Assembly: GCA_001770015.1 (NCBI GenBank)
Contig: MEQB01000031.1
Span: forward strand, 1 to 64,000
DNA from: Bdellovibrionales bacterium RIFOXYC1_FULL_37_79
GTDB taxonomy: Bacteria > Bdellovibrionota > Bacteriovoracia > Bacteriovoracales > Bacteriovoracaceae
Reading direction: 5' to 3'
DNA: 64,000 nt
Shown here: positions 1 to 9,143 of the stretch, piece after piece
How the letters are laid out: the number at the start of each line of letters is the position of its first letter
How positions within the stretch are numbered: the first letter of the stretch is position 1
Program-made: the position numbers and the translations under genes
The notes under the pieces: generated by a model
Database searches by the model: none
What the model saw: only the letters and a program-made list of their open reading frames with translations
Told to the model about the DNA's origin: nothing

Positions 1-71
1 GTTTGCCCAGACTGGGCATACAGATTGATAATACGTTCCCATTGCTCTCTTGATCTAGAATTTCTAGACAT
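1..71 (-). CDS. IS66-type TnpA-like protein, N-terminus only (runs off the window)
   Basis: A minus-strand reading frame starts at ATG 71-69 behind a strong ribosome site (AAGGAGGA a few bases upstream) and is open to the window edge, 23 codons. It begins MSRNSRSREQWERIINLYAQ and continues SGQ. The pattern Arg-rich start, W..II, then SG resembles the start of the small IS66-family accessory protein TnpA, which helps transposition. This is recognition from 23 residues only, so other HTH proteins remain possible. Confidence 0.45.
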   Translation of the reverse strand, partial: MSRNSRSREQWERIINLYAQSGQ

Positions 72-485
72 GCTTTCCTCCTTGAAAGTAGTGAAACTGA
101 TCACAGTATCTCAGATCAGAAAATTATTAAAAGATGTGGTTCATGGATCGCTTACGAAAGGCTTTTTTATTTCTAAGTTTTCAAAATTATTCAATAGAGG
201 TTTCCAGTATTTATCTTAAGCGTTTTTGAGTACCATTACAGAAAATTACAGAGCATTACAGACCTTGGCTACACGGTGGCTACTTTTTGGCTACATCATA
301 CACTTGTAATTCGTCTGTAGTCATAAGGCCTCCCAAAATTGGAGGGAATGTATCAGGAGAGTTTGGTCAAATCACACTTAGTTGCCGATGGGACACTGTT
401 TATGGAAATATCATCTTTTCGAAAGAATTTTTAACCGAGGTTAATATCTAATAGACTTTAAAAATTTTAAAATGAGTTTATGAGA
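72..485. other. Intergenic region with short direct repeats
   Basis: No convincing gene lies here. Two groups of short direct repeats stand out: ATTACAGA-like words three times at about 234-262, followed by GGCTAC three times at about 267-293. It lies between the IS66-like gene start and the end of the restriction-modification operon. It could hold an element boundary, but I found no clear terminal inverted repeat. Confidence 0.4.
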
Positions 486-755
486 TTAAGGTGTTGCTTC
501 AATCGGTTTAATGATTGTTTGTGATAAATTTTTCTTTTTAAGGCTAATCGCTTCCGAAAGCTGTTCGATTTTTTCTTCAGCTATTAGATATAGGGCATTA
601 TTAGCTGTTTCTTTCGCCACTGATTTTGTCTTAAGATAAGTGGTCATCATTTCGCCGATATCTTCATCGGACCACTTCGAAGCCGCTTTAATGTTAATCT
701 CTTTATCAAATTTCAGTTGAGCCAAAATTCCATTATTTGCGTTTAACATTTTCAA
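486..755 (-). CDS. Small hypothetical protein coupled to the type IIG enzyme
   Basis: An 89-residue protein whose start overlaps the end of the upstream restriction-modification gene by 23 bp, so the two are probably translated together. It is charged and predicted helical, with a lysine-rich stretch near residues 72-76, and has no signal peptide or membrane segment. I do not recognise the family. Conserved small ORFs behind Eco57I-like enzymes are sometimes modulators or specificity helpers, but nothing in the sequence proves this. Confidence 0.65.
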   Translation of the reverse strand: MKMLNANNGILAQLKFDKEINIKAASKWSDEDIGEMMTTYLKTKSVAKETANNALYLIAEEKIEQLSEAISLKKKNLSQTIIKPIEATP

Positions 756-3720
756 GAATCTCCATTATATGGTCGCTTGCTGGCTTACTGATGCCATACA
801 GCTTATATACCGATTTATTTACCTCATTTTTTAAATAAAGGCACTCCTTTTGGGTATCCTTTTTGCTATTTTTTTCTGTTAATGCCAGCAGCTTCTCAAC
901 ATTTTTTATTATGTTTTCTTTTTCCCGCACAGCGCCATTGTCTTTTAGATCAATTTTTATAACAGGAAAGTTTTTAAAGATTACATAGCTTGGTTCATAA
1001 AAACCACCGCGTAGTTTCGGTAGGTACATTTCGAACCAAAAATATGCAAGTTCTGAGTTTAAAATTCCAAGGAGGAATAAATCATCTGTTGGAATAATAA
1101 AGCATTTTTGATTTGTATAAAGCTTTTCCTTGTCATAAGAAAACTCTGGTTGTTTACAAATATTGGGATAGATTATTTTGTTTTTATCAAACTCTTTATA
1201 GTACTCGATACTATCTTGAATTTCATACCATTTATATTCACCTGGCTTTCTTCCTGACCACTTATCATTTTCATCCTTTGGTTTCCAATTTTTGGGTTTA
1301 GGCATCAGATTTTCTTTAAAACACTCAAGATAATTTTTTATTGCAGGATACTTCTCAATATCAATTCCTCTTCGTGTAAAAATCAAATAATTTTTAGGTA
1401 TAATTTTTGAATAAGCTTTAACATCTTTTCCTTCAACAAATGACTTAATTATCTCCGCACTCTTTCTACTAGTTTTAATAAGCTTATTCTTTATTTCTTC
1501 TGATATGACAAATGCATCGTTACAGCCTGTTACAATTCCCCTATATACACTTCTATTCACATACTTTTCAAACGACAGAGCGCATTTTTTTATTGAGCTA
1601 AGAATTTTCAAAGAATCTTCATCCGCAAGAAGCCATCCTTTATCATTAAGCTTAATCATTTCAATATCTATGGATTTTGCGATGTTATGGTTTCTAGGAT
1701 CACGGATTCCTTGCCTCAATAGGTCTATGAACAAAAAGCTTTTTTGAGAAAAGGATTTTTTAATTTTTACAATACATGGATAGGTTGTAGCATTTTCAAA
1801 TACAGGGAGATCGCCAAAATCCTTAATGGTTTGAATGCAAACACTCTTAAGCCATTTTCGTAACTGTTCACTGGAATTTACTCGAAACCATTTATTGGCA
1901 ACAATGATTGAAAACAATCCATTAGTGGCCATGACCTGATACGATTTTTCAAAAAAATAGGTATAGAGATCTGCAACGCCGTTAAACACTTCGTATTTTG
2001 TTTTTAGATAAGGTTTTAAATCAGTGAATAATTCCTGCCTTACGTATGGAGGATTTCCGATTACGATTTGAAATCCTCCATGCTCTTTGAAAATATTTTT
2101 AAAATGAGTTTCCCAGTTAAATGCATTGATTTTTCTTTTTACTCGCAAATCTTCCTCAAGATCAGGTGACAAGCCATAGATGTCAAAATCTACAAGCGAA
2201 TTACCACTTACAATATTTTGATCAATCGTTGGCAATACTCTTTCTTGGAATAATGACATTTGTGCTCTGAGCGAATCCTTGTTTTCTCCTTCAAGACATT
2301 TCAGAAGCAAGCTAAGTTTCGTAACTTCAACTGCGTTTCTATCAACGTCTATACCATAGATATTATTGAGAAGGATTTCCCCCTTAAATTTTGTTGTCAA
2401 TTCGCCACTTGGTGTAAGTATTTCATTACGAGCTTTTTTTGAAAGTTTAATATTTTTTCTTTCATAATATTTTTTATACCAATCTAATAAGTACTCAAAC
2501 GCCGTAAGTAAAAAAGTACCACTTCCGCAGGCGGGATCTAGTATTTTTATTTTTTTTACTTGGCCAGGTGTTGAATTTTTAATCATCACACCAAGAGTAT
2601 CTTCCACAATTGATTCAACGATATATTTCGGAGTGTAGAATACTCCTCCAGCTTTTTTTACTTCAGGTTTTTCAGTCACAGACAGCTTGTGTTTTTTATC
2701 TATAACAATAACTTTACCAAGAAATTGCTCATAGGCTTTGCCAAGAATATCTAATGGCAACACAGAAAATTCGTAAGGTGATCTCGGAAAATAAAGCTCA
2801 TTTATCATCGAAATAAAACCTTTATTTTCTAAAGACAAGCTTTTTAATAATTGGTCTGCTTCAAATAGTCCTGAGTTGTATTTATCATTGCCCCGACTAC
2901 AAATTTGCAAGAAATCTTCAAAGCAGTTTTGAGAATCAGTAATCTTTTGAAGTGTGCCATATGGCTCAATATCTCGATCTTCTGCAATTCTTAGAAAAAT
3001 GATCTGGTCTATAATTTTCTGAACTGCATAATTTAATTGAGCATCGTCAATCGAATTATTTTTAAAAATATTCTTTGCTAGTGCTGATCTCCAATTATCA
3101 AGTGACTTTAAAAATTCACCATCAACTGAGGATGCACCTTTTTTGTTTTTTACTAATTTAAATTTTTCGAGACTCCCATTAAGCACAGATTCATTAGAAA
3201 AGTTTTCCCAAATATATTCAAATTCACTTAGATATTCTTCAAAGTAAATAATTTTGAGACGGGAAAAACTTGCAGGCTGAGATTCAATTGGTTTGCTAGA
3301 ACAATCATAGACTGCAAGATATTCAAAACTAGAAAGAATACTAATTCCAATGTTGGCGTTCCAACCATATCTTCTAACCTGAAATGCAGAAGGTGCATGG
3401 GTAGTAATATTCACACTGGGCTTTTTTGACTCAAGGAAAAATTGCCTTGCACCATTTTTTAATCGGAAAGAATAGTCTGGAGCCTTGGTACGACCTTCGA
3501 CTTCAACCCTGTCTTCAGTAATAACCTCTCTATAAGAAGGTGAAAGGTTTTCTTTATTTTCAACGTCCCATCCAAGCGCATTTAAAAATTTGTTTAAATA
3601 ATCAATCCGTAATGTTGCTTCGTTGTATGAGGTTTTTTTATACTCACTGATGTGATCTTTAAAATTAGTAACAAGGACTTCTATCTTGTTTTTTGCATTA
3701 GCTTTACTTTCTTTTTGCAT
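733..3720 (-). CDS. Type IIG restriction-modification enzyme (Eco57I-like)
   Basis: A single polypeptide of about 995 residues that should both cut and methylate DNA. Near residues 80-100 a PD...ESKK pattern fits a PD-(D/E)xK nuclease. The methylase core follows: motif I DPACGSGTF near residue 400 binds S-adenosylmethionine, and NPPY near 558 marks an N6-adenine methyltransferase. The last 300 residues look like a TaqI/Eco57I-type target-recognition region. I chose ATG 3720 over the in-frame TTG at 3732. It is followed by a translationally coupled small ORF. This is a self-contained defence module; its recognition site cannot be read from sequence. Confidence 0.88.
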   Translation of the reverse strand: MQKESKANAKNKIEVLVTNFKDHISEYKKTSYNEATLRIDYLNKFLNALGWDVENKENLSPSYREVITEDRVEVEGRTKAPDYSFRLKNGARQFFLESKKPSVNITTHAPSAFQVRRYGWNANIGISILSSFEYLAVYDCSSKPIESQPASFSRLKIIYFEEYLSEFEYIWENFSNESVLNGSLEKFKLVKNKKGASSVDGEFLKSLDNWRSALAKNIFKNNSIDDAQLNYAVQKIIDQIIFLRIAEDRDIEPYGTLQKITDSQNCFEDFLQICSRGNDKYNSGLFEADQLLKSLSLENKGFISMINELYFPRSPYEFSVLPLDILGKAYEQFLGKVIVIDKKHKLSVTEKPEVKKAGGVFYTPKYIVESIVEDTLGVMIKNSTPGQVKKIKILDPACGSGTFLLTAFEYLLDWYKKYYERKNIKLSKKARNEILTPSGELTTKFKGEILLNNIYGIDVDRNAVEVTKLSLLLKCLEGENKDSLRAQMSLFQERVLPTIDQNIVSGNSLVDFDIYGLSPDLEEDLRVKRKINAFNWETHFKNIFKEHGGFQIVIGNPPYVRQELFTDLKPYLKTKYEVFNGVADLYTYFFEKSYQVMATNGLFSIIVANKWFRVNSSEQLRKWLKSVCIQTIKDFGDLPVFENATTYPCIVKIKKSFSQKSFLFIDLLRQGIRDPRNHNIAKSIDIEMIKLNDKGWLLADEDSLKILSSIKKCALSFEKYVNRSVYRGIVTGCNDAFVISEEIKNKLIKTSRKSAEIIKSFVEGKDVKAYSKIIPKNYLIFTRRGIDIEKYPAIKNYLECFKENLMPKPKNWKPKDENDKWSGRKPGEYKWYEIQDSIEYYKEFDKNKIIYPNICKQPEFSYDKEKLYTNQKCFIIPTDDLFLLGILNSELAYFWFEMYLPKLRGGFYEPSYVIFKNFPVIKIDLKDNGAVREKENIIKNVEKLLALTEKNSKKDTQKECLYLKNEVNKSVYKLYGISKPASDHIMEILENVKRK

Positions 3721-3952
3721 TGCAATTCTCAATAATTTTTTTAAATAATTGATATTTTATTGAATAAAGTATCGAAGGTCTATCCTTGTTTCCCTGATCT
3801 TGCATAATATTTAATCCAAAGATATGACCTTCCTCCTTCTACTGCTCAAAACAAGATATTAGAGGAAGCTTTTCACCACACTCATCACCACCACCACTTT
3901 ATCCTCCGTCCATCCATCTATCCTAACATAGGGGGAATTGGAACCGGTCACT

Positions 3953-5224
3953 CTATTCCTCATTCCCCTTAATTATTGGTTCAGCCTTACTATCAGTAAG
4001 CAAATGAACACCCAACATTCTTCTAAAATCACTACTCTTTCTCATAGTTTTTTTTGTCTTTTCATAATACGAGAAAAAACTTTTGATTATCAAATCAATT
4101 TCATCGTCAATTGAAGTCAATAAGTTTTTATCATTACAAAATTGATAGCTATTTCCCCATCCCTTCAAAATATTATTTGCGTCGTATAAAGCCCTCACGA
4201 AATTATCAGAATTAAATCGAGGAGACTGCATTTCTAATTTCGCTTTCTCTATACGGTTATTAATTTTTTTCTTTATTCTTCCAACGCTTTCCTTACTTGG
4301 CGAAATACGATGAGGCGATATTTTACAACCTAAAAATTCAAAACCTTTTTTGATTTCTCCAATTCCAGCTTTATTAGTATCTGTAAAAGGATCATAGGCT
4401 TCTAATCCGTACTTATTTAAAAATTCAAGACCTAATTTAAACTTAGCTTTTATCGCTTTTTCAGAAGGTCCAACTATCACAAAGTCATCTACAAATCTAA
4501 CGCAGGTTACATCATGAGAATTTGTAATATCATCAAATTCTTTTAAAAAAATATTTCCAAACAAAGGGGATAAGCATGAGCCTTGAGCCACTCCCTCTTC
4601 ATGAATGGGAAATAAATCCTCTAGGCCCTTCAATTCATTTAGGTTATCAAGCTCAATGGTCACCGCTTTTCTAAGTAGCGTCATAAACTTTTGATCATTT
4701 ATTAAAATATTGTTTTCAATATTTTTCAGAACATCCTCTCGTGGAATCTTTGTAAAAAAGTTCTTTATATCAGATCTAATATAGTAGAAAGCGCCCCTTA
4801 TAATTTTGTCGTGAATCATTGTGACAGCATCTTTAACACTTTTATTTTCTATGCCCCCAAAACTTGTTGGAGTGTCAAAATACTGAACTAAGGAATTGTC
4901 TCCATGCAAAACGTTTAAAATTGATCTTTGAACAATTCTGTTTTCAATTGGAGATACCACAATTGGTCTATGCGACTTCCCTTCACGATGAATTGGAATA
5001 CCTTTTGCTTTTTGAAATACAAAACGTTCTCTCATTAATAACTTTTTAATCTCTTCAATCTTCTTAGGTGCAATTTTAGAAAAATCTTCAACACCTCTAC
5101 GGGTAATAGGTGATGTAGACATTATACCGTTAGAAAAAACCTTCCTCCATGACTTATGAAGTATCTTTGGAAAAGCTACTTTTCGGTAATATTTATCTGA
5201 AATATCCTTAGATTCGTTTTTCAT
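3953..5224 (-). CDS. Stand-alone reverse transcriptase (group II-like or defence-associated)
   Basis: A 423-residue RNA-directed DNA polymerase. Motif A is SDIKNFF (Asp152), motif B GVAQGSCLSP (about 211-220), and the catalytic motif C is FVDD (244-247) instead of the usual YADD. GFEFLG (about 294-299) precedes a thumb-like segment containing ILKGWGNSYQF. Motif B and the thumb are closest to group II-intron-like enzymes, but there is no maturase/endonuclease tail and no recognisable intron domain V. The retron hallmarks NAxxH and VTG are absent, and QGS-SP rather than the DGR-type motif argues against a diversity-generating element. It sits 62 bp downstream of a 376-bp tandem array. No clear ribosome site is seen. 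A DRT-type or G2L-type role is inference. Confidence 0.85.
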   Translation of the reverse strand: MKNESKDISDKYYRKVAFPKILHKSWRKVFSNGIMSTSPITRRGVEDFSKIAPKKIEEIKKLLMRERFVFQKAKGIPIHREGKSHRPIVVSPIENRIVQRSILNVLHGDNSLVQYFDTPTSFGGIENKSVKDAVTMIHDKIIRGAFYYIRSDIKNFFTKIPREDVLKNIENNILINDQKFMTLLRKAVTIELDNLNELKGLEDLFPIHEEGVAQGSCLSPLFGNIFLKEFDDITNSHDVTCVRFVDDFVIVGPSEKAIKAKFKLGLEFLNKYGLEAYDPFTDTNKAGIGEIKKGFEFLGCKISPHRISPSKESVGRIKKKINNRIEKAKLEMQSPRFNSDNFVRALYDANNILKGWGNSYQFCNDKNLLTSIDDEIDLIIKSFFSYYEKTKKTMRKSSDFRRMLGVHLLTDSKAEPIIKGNEE

Positions 5225-5286
5225 ACTTAGTTAGTGTGCCCAGGAATTCGATTCACTTCACCCAAACATCAATACTAATAACCGGT

Positions 5287-6168
5287 CACAATCTTAAGGG
5301 AGAACAAGTATGCCCGACCCATCGGTTCTCTGCACTATTGTCCAGAGCTGCCGAGTCCTTGCATTCCTTGGCGCTTACTCTTATCGAATCTTGCCCAAGT
5401 TCTGCTAGAACTAAGAAATTGAGCTTGGAAATAATAATGTAAATAATCATTACTATCCTCCAAAATCTCAGCAAGTCGCAGACTAGCTTTGCAAACTTAC
5501 CCCATTGAACCATATCTTTTTGCTTGAACCTGTCAAGCGATGGTTTTTAATGACGCAGCGCATTGCCGTATCGGCTGACCTTTCTCTTGGTTTACAAAAT
5601 AAAGCCCTCCAACCGTTCGAATAACATGTGAAGTTACGGTGTAGTGGACATGTAAATCCAAGCACAATCTTAAGGGAGAACAAGTATGCCCGACCCATCG
5701 GTTCTCTGCACTATTGTCCAGAGCTGCCGAGTCCTTGCATTCCTTGGCGCTTACTCTTATCGAATCTTGCCCAAGTTCTGCTAGAACTAAGAAATTGAGC
5801 TTGGAAATAATAATGTAAATAATCATTACTATCCTCCAAAATCTCAGCAAGTCGCAGACTAGCTTTGCAAACTTACCCCATTGAACCATATCTTTTTGCT
5901 TGAACCTGTCAAGCGATGGTTTTTAATGACGCAGCGCATTGCCGTATCGGCTGACCTTTCTCTTGGTTTACAAAATAAAGCCCTCCAACCGTTCGAATAA
6001 CATGTGAAGTTACGGTGTAGTGGACATGTAAATCCAAGCACAATCTTAAGGGAGAACAAGTATGCCCGACCCATCGGTTCTCTGCACTATTGTCCAGAGC
6101 TGCCGAGTCCTTGCATTCCTTGGCGCTTACTCTTATCGAATCTTGCCCAAGTTCTGCTAGAACTAAGA
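5287..6168. repeat. Perfect 376-bp tandem repeat, 2.35 copies, upstream of the RT gene
   Basis: Copy 1 spans 5287-5662, copy 2 spans 5663-6038, and a partial third copy 6039-6168 matches the first 130 bp; I found no differences between copies. The unit is not a multiple of three and reading frames change at each junction, so protein coding is unlikely. On the RT-sense strand each unit can form several hairpins: AGTTCT/AGAACT with a 3-nt loop, GAGAAC/GTTCTC enclosing CGA/TCG, and GCTTGA/TCAAGC. The array is more GC-rich than its surroundings. Its position directly before the RT matches where retron and DRT non-coding RNAs lie. Confidence 0.93.
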
Positions 6169-6306
6169 TTTCATCGTTTTCTACCTCTGATTTCCGCATT
6201 TTGTCAATTAAACAGGGGGGGGCAATTACACTTTCTCGTGATTCCTTTTTGCCAATTCCGGCTAACGAACATATCAGAAATGATAATATCCAATGAGTCT
6301 AGGTAA

Positions 6307-7497
6307 CTATAAAATTTCTTCTGTAAAACGCCAAACATAACCATAAGCTTTTTTACGATACCCATATCCTGTAGTACATGGCTTGCAAAGACAGACGCTA
6401 CTTATCGAAGAAACGCAATTCAAATTTTTTGCCTTTCCAGTTTCTACTAACCATCTTGCCGCCTCATGTAGACTCGGAAATTCTTTTAATGTTTTGCCAG
6501 ATTCTAAGTCTATCATCGAAACAGCTTTACTTCGTTTTTCTGCCGCTGCTTTTGCTCTTTTTTGTGCATTTGCATGAGCTAATAAAGGATTATTTTCTCT
6601 CCATTCTTTTAATGAAATCCTGCGCTTTTCCTTGGCTTTCTGGCTTGTCCGTGATTTCTCCAGCTTTTCATTCCATGCTTTATATTCTTCAGGATGTTCT
6701 TTTGCCCATTTATCAAAACTTGCTCGTCGCTTGGCTTGAACTTCTGGAGTCTTAATTTTTTCACGGTTTTTTATTCTTGCTTCAGCATATTCTTCAGGAT
6801 TTTCATCTTTCCACTTTTTAATTCTATTACGAGACATCTCACGATATTTATCTGTGCTCATTACTTCTTTGATTCTCTTGTTACGCTCACGAAGAGCCGG
6901 TGTATCGCCTGAGCGAAAAGCTTTCTTAGAAGCTTCTAGCATGGGTGAAAATTGCTCAGGGTGATTTTTCATATATTCACGCTTTTTTTGACTTGTTTCT
7001 GCAATCGTAAGATGATTACTTGTGCCACCACCTCCAGCAACAAGGTTAAGACATTTTTCATCAGATAAAAGTTCTTTCGTAACAATAGATGCTTCAAGCT
7101 TTTCTGTTTCTTCTGCTGTTTCGCAAACAGCAATAAAATATCTAACAAACTCGCTTTTGCTCTTTTTGAATTTGTTTTTAAATTTTAATCCAGAACCTTG
7201 ATAGCGTTTTATTTCAGACCATTTTGGACGATTGGCCTTCCCAATATAATACTCACCACTTTCCATATTTATCTGAATATACAAAACTCTGTAATATCCA
7301 TCTTTTTCATTACGCTTGCGAATAAGTTCGCCTGGCGAAATAACATCAAACCATCGACCTCTGATTGCAACACGTTGTTTATTGAAAAATAATTTTGTTA
7401 CAGTTTCAGAAGAATTGAATGCATCTTTATTTGATGAGAAATCAAAAGGGTTAAATTCCTGCCAAATACTTATGTTGTCATTGATTTTTATTAACAT
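6307..7497 (-). CDS. GIY-YIG homing-type endonuclease with NUMOD-like tail
   Basis: A 396-residue protein. The nuclease core lies at about residues 70-155: LYI (72-74), YIG (84-86), RYQGSG, a catalytic-type Glu near 135, and Asn151. A lysine-rich middle (about 190-310) has repeated units of the form NPEEY..W, and the C-terminus (about 320-345) reads SMIDLESGKTLKEFPSLHEA, a NUMOD1/IENR-like DNA-binding module. Such enzymes make site-specific breaks that spread mobile genes. It ends 138 bp before the RT-linked repeat array, on the same strand, so it may belong to the same mobile unit. Confidence 0.85.
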   Translation of the reverse strand: MLIKINDNISIWQEFNPFDFSSNKDAFNSSETVTKLFFNKQRVAIRGRWFDVISPGELIRKRNEKDGYYRVLYIQINMESGEYYIGKANRPKWSEIKRYQGSGLKFKNKFKKSKSEFVRYFIAVCETAEETEKLEASIVTKELLSDEKCLNLVAGGGGTSNHLTIAETSQKKREYMKNHPEQFSPMLEASKKAFRSGDTPALRERNKRIKEVMSTDKYREMSRNRIKKWKDENPEEYAEARIKNREKIKTPEVQAKRRASFDKWAKEHPEEYKAWNEKLEKSRTSQKAKEKRRISLKEWRENNPLLAHANAQKRAKAAAEKRSKAVSMIDLESGKTLKEFPSLHEAARWLVETGKAKNLNCVSSISSVCLCKPCTTGYGYRKKAYGYVWRFTEEIL

Positions 7498-7541
7498 TTA
7501 CATTCAATCCTCTCGACCTTCGCTGCAGAAACTTGTTATCG

Positions 7542-8924
7542 TTAAAGAATTAGCTGTAAGGTTCTGCAAGCGTTGGCAACTATCTCGGCCCTACTTCCCT
7601 TGTCAGGGACATCAAAGCCTTCTTGAAAAAGTCCTTTTATCCTTTCATTCCATGGCTCCATTGCTTTGGGTTCAATCAACGAAGCGAGAACCTCATCCTT
7701 ATATTCTGAAATAAAGAATGCGAATACCGCCTTAACAATGTTTCGCTCGTTACTCTTTGACTTAAAATCTTTGAGTGTTACTCCAAGTATTGTTTCTAAT
7801 TCTTCAAGATTAAATTGTTTGTTCAATAAACGCTTCGTAGCCCTATCATCAAACGTGTACAAGAATACGCCAAATGATAACAACAACCCATACCCCCAAA
7901 TAGTATTTTCTTTGATAGCCCTTTCTCCTGCGATGGTGTTGTATACCAGCAAGTTGTTATAAAAAGTTTCTGCTTCTCTAAGAGATATTTTGTAATATGA
8001 AAAAATATACTCAAAGAAAGGAGCAGCACTTCCTCGTTCTGAAAAATGATGCTTGAGACCATCCGCTGTTTGAACGAGTGATAAAAACAAGTGATAAGAA
8101 TTTTGCTTGTTTTCATATCTGGTCGTATTAAAAGTATCAGGTAATTTCACAGAGAACTTGAAAAACTTGTTCAAATAATCCTCAGCATCTATTTCATTAC
8201 CGTACTGATTTTTCACAACAGCACAAAGTTGGGTTGTGTTGGTGGAAAAGAGAAAATTTACGCCAGGCACTTCAAAAACGTGCTTCACTTTTTCCAAAAC
8301 AGACAAAGCAAAGGAGGGCTTACATCGGTCAAGCTCATCAATAATTACAAGAAAGTGTTTATCTTTGGTTATTTCCTCAAGACACTTTTTGAATAACTCT
8401 AAATTTTCATCAACTTTTTCAAAGTCCTTAAAAATACGCTCAACACCCTTGTCTATTAAATCATTTCCACCGTCAGATAATGCGTCATCAATTTTTTCAA
8501 GTACTCCATCAGCATTTGTTTTAAGAAGCCAACCAAATCCAGCTTTGGCGACCGTTTTTCCAAGAACCTTTGTGATGGGAATAGCTTTTTTGAAATAATT
8601 CTTTTTTTGATCTTCATCAGGAATGGCTGCGGCGATACTGGAAATCATCATGACGAGCGGGTCATCAGAATGGTCAAATTTATATGCATCGATATAGACA
8701 CACGCCAATTTTGATTCTTTTTCCTTTATCAAATTGATTAACTTTGAGCAGAATTCTGTTTTGCCACTTCCCCAAGGGCCATCTAATACCGTCGGAGAAA
8801 CATCAAGAGGCGACTCAAGCAATAGGATTAACCTTTCAGCTATCGGTTTTCTGTTAAATTCATCTCTCTCTGTAAAAGTTGTTGCGCAACTCACAATATC
8901 CTCTTTTGAATAGTATCTATTCAC
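7542..8924 (-). CDS. KAP-family P-loop NTPase
   Basis: A 460-residue protein with Walker A GPWGSGKT at residues 49-56 and Walker B FLVIIDELDR near 190-200. The Asp-Glu-Leu-Asp-Arg form of Walker B, and the layout, are those of KAP NTPases. This protein lacks the strong membrane helices some members carry, although a weak hydrophobic stretch occurs near residues 340-355. KAP proteins are frequent in phage-defence loci, where they may sense or power an effector. Here it stands alone between the GIY-YIG gene and a repeat-flanked cassette, so its partner is unclear. Confidence 0.82.
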   Translation of the reverse strand: MNRYYSKEDIVSCATTFTERDEFNRKPIAERLILLLESPLDVSPTVLDGPWGSGKTEFCSKLINLIKEKESKLACVYIDAYKFDHSDDPLVMMISSIAAAIPDEDQKKNYFKKAIPITKVLGKTVAKAGFGWLLKTNADGVLEKIDDALSDGGNDLIDKGVERIFKDFEKVDENLELFKKCLEEITKDKHFLVIIDELDRCKPSFALSVLEKVKHVFEVPGVNFLFSTNTTQLCAVVKNQYGNEIDAEDYLNKFFKFSVKLPDTFNTTRYENKQNSYHLFLSLVQTADGLKHHFSERGSAAPFFEYIFSYYKISLREAETFYNNLLVYNTIAGERAIKENTIWGYGLLLSFGVFLYTFDDRATKRLLNKQFNLEELETILGVTLKDFKSKSNERNIVKAVFAFFISEYKDEVLASLIEPKAMEPWNERIKGLFQEGFDVPDKGSRAEIVANACRTLQLIL

Positions 8925-8972
8925 GCTACCAGTTCTTTATCATTTTGTCCTTTCCGATAAGGCTACTTGAGC

Positions 8973-8999
8973 GGTCTTCTCGATAAACAGTGGATGGCA
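8973..8999. repeat. 27-bp direct repeat, downstream-side copy
   Basis: This 27-bp segment beginning GGTCTTCTC and ending TAAACAGTGGATGGCA recurs at 11126-11152 with two differences (GA versus AG after CTC). The pair brackets the Ntn-hydrolase/membrane-protein operon, so it may be an insertion or exchange boundary. Confidence 0.8.
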
Positions 9000-9143
9000 T
9001 GTACGTGGCGGGATTTTAGTCTCGCCACATGATTTCGGGCTCTACAACAAGCCGCAGAATGGTGGAGGTGGCGAAGGATATTTTATCTATGTGATTTAGT
9101 TCATGTTTAGAAGTGCAGCATACTACAACGTACTACATTTCTT

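Noticed and set aside
230-300. Attachment site or IS end marked by ATTACAGA and GGCTAC repeats
   Set aside because: The matching partner sequence was not found near the integrase or elsewhere, so no boundary can be supported.
3953-6168. Retron or diversity-generating retroelement
   Set aside because: The RT lacks NAxxH and VTG retron hallmarks and keeps the QGS-SP motif instead of the DGR form. The repeats are perfect, without adenine-specific differences expected of a template/variable pair.
5287-6168. CRISPR array
   Set aside because: The repeat unit is far too long, with no short repeat-spacer alternation and no cas genes.
5233-6306. Several open reading frames (71-118 codons) inside the 376-bp array
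   Set aside because: The unit is 376 bp, not a multiple of three, so frames shift at each junction; the same peptides appear only because the DNA is repeated. No ribosome sites or protein-like features.
3733-6306. Complete group II intron
   Set aside because: I could not find a domain V-like hairpin with AGC...GAAA features downstream of the RT, nor a maturase/endonuclease tail. A covariance-model search would settle it.
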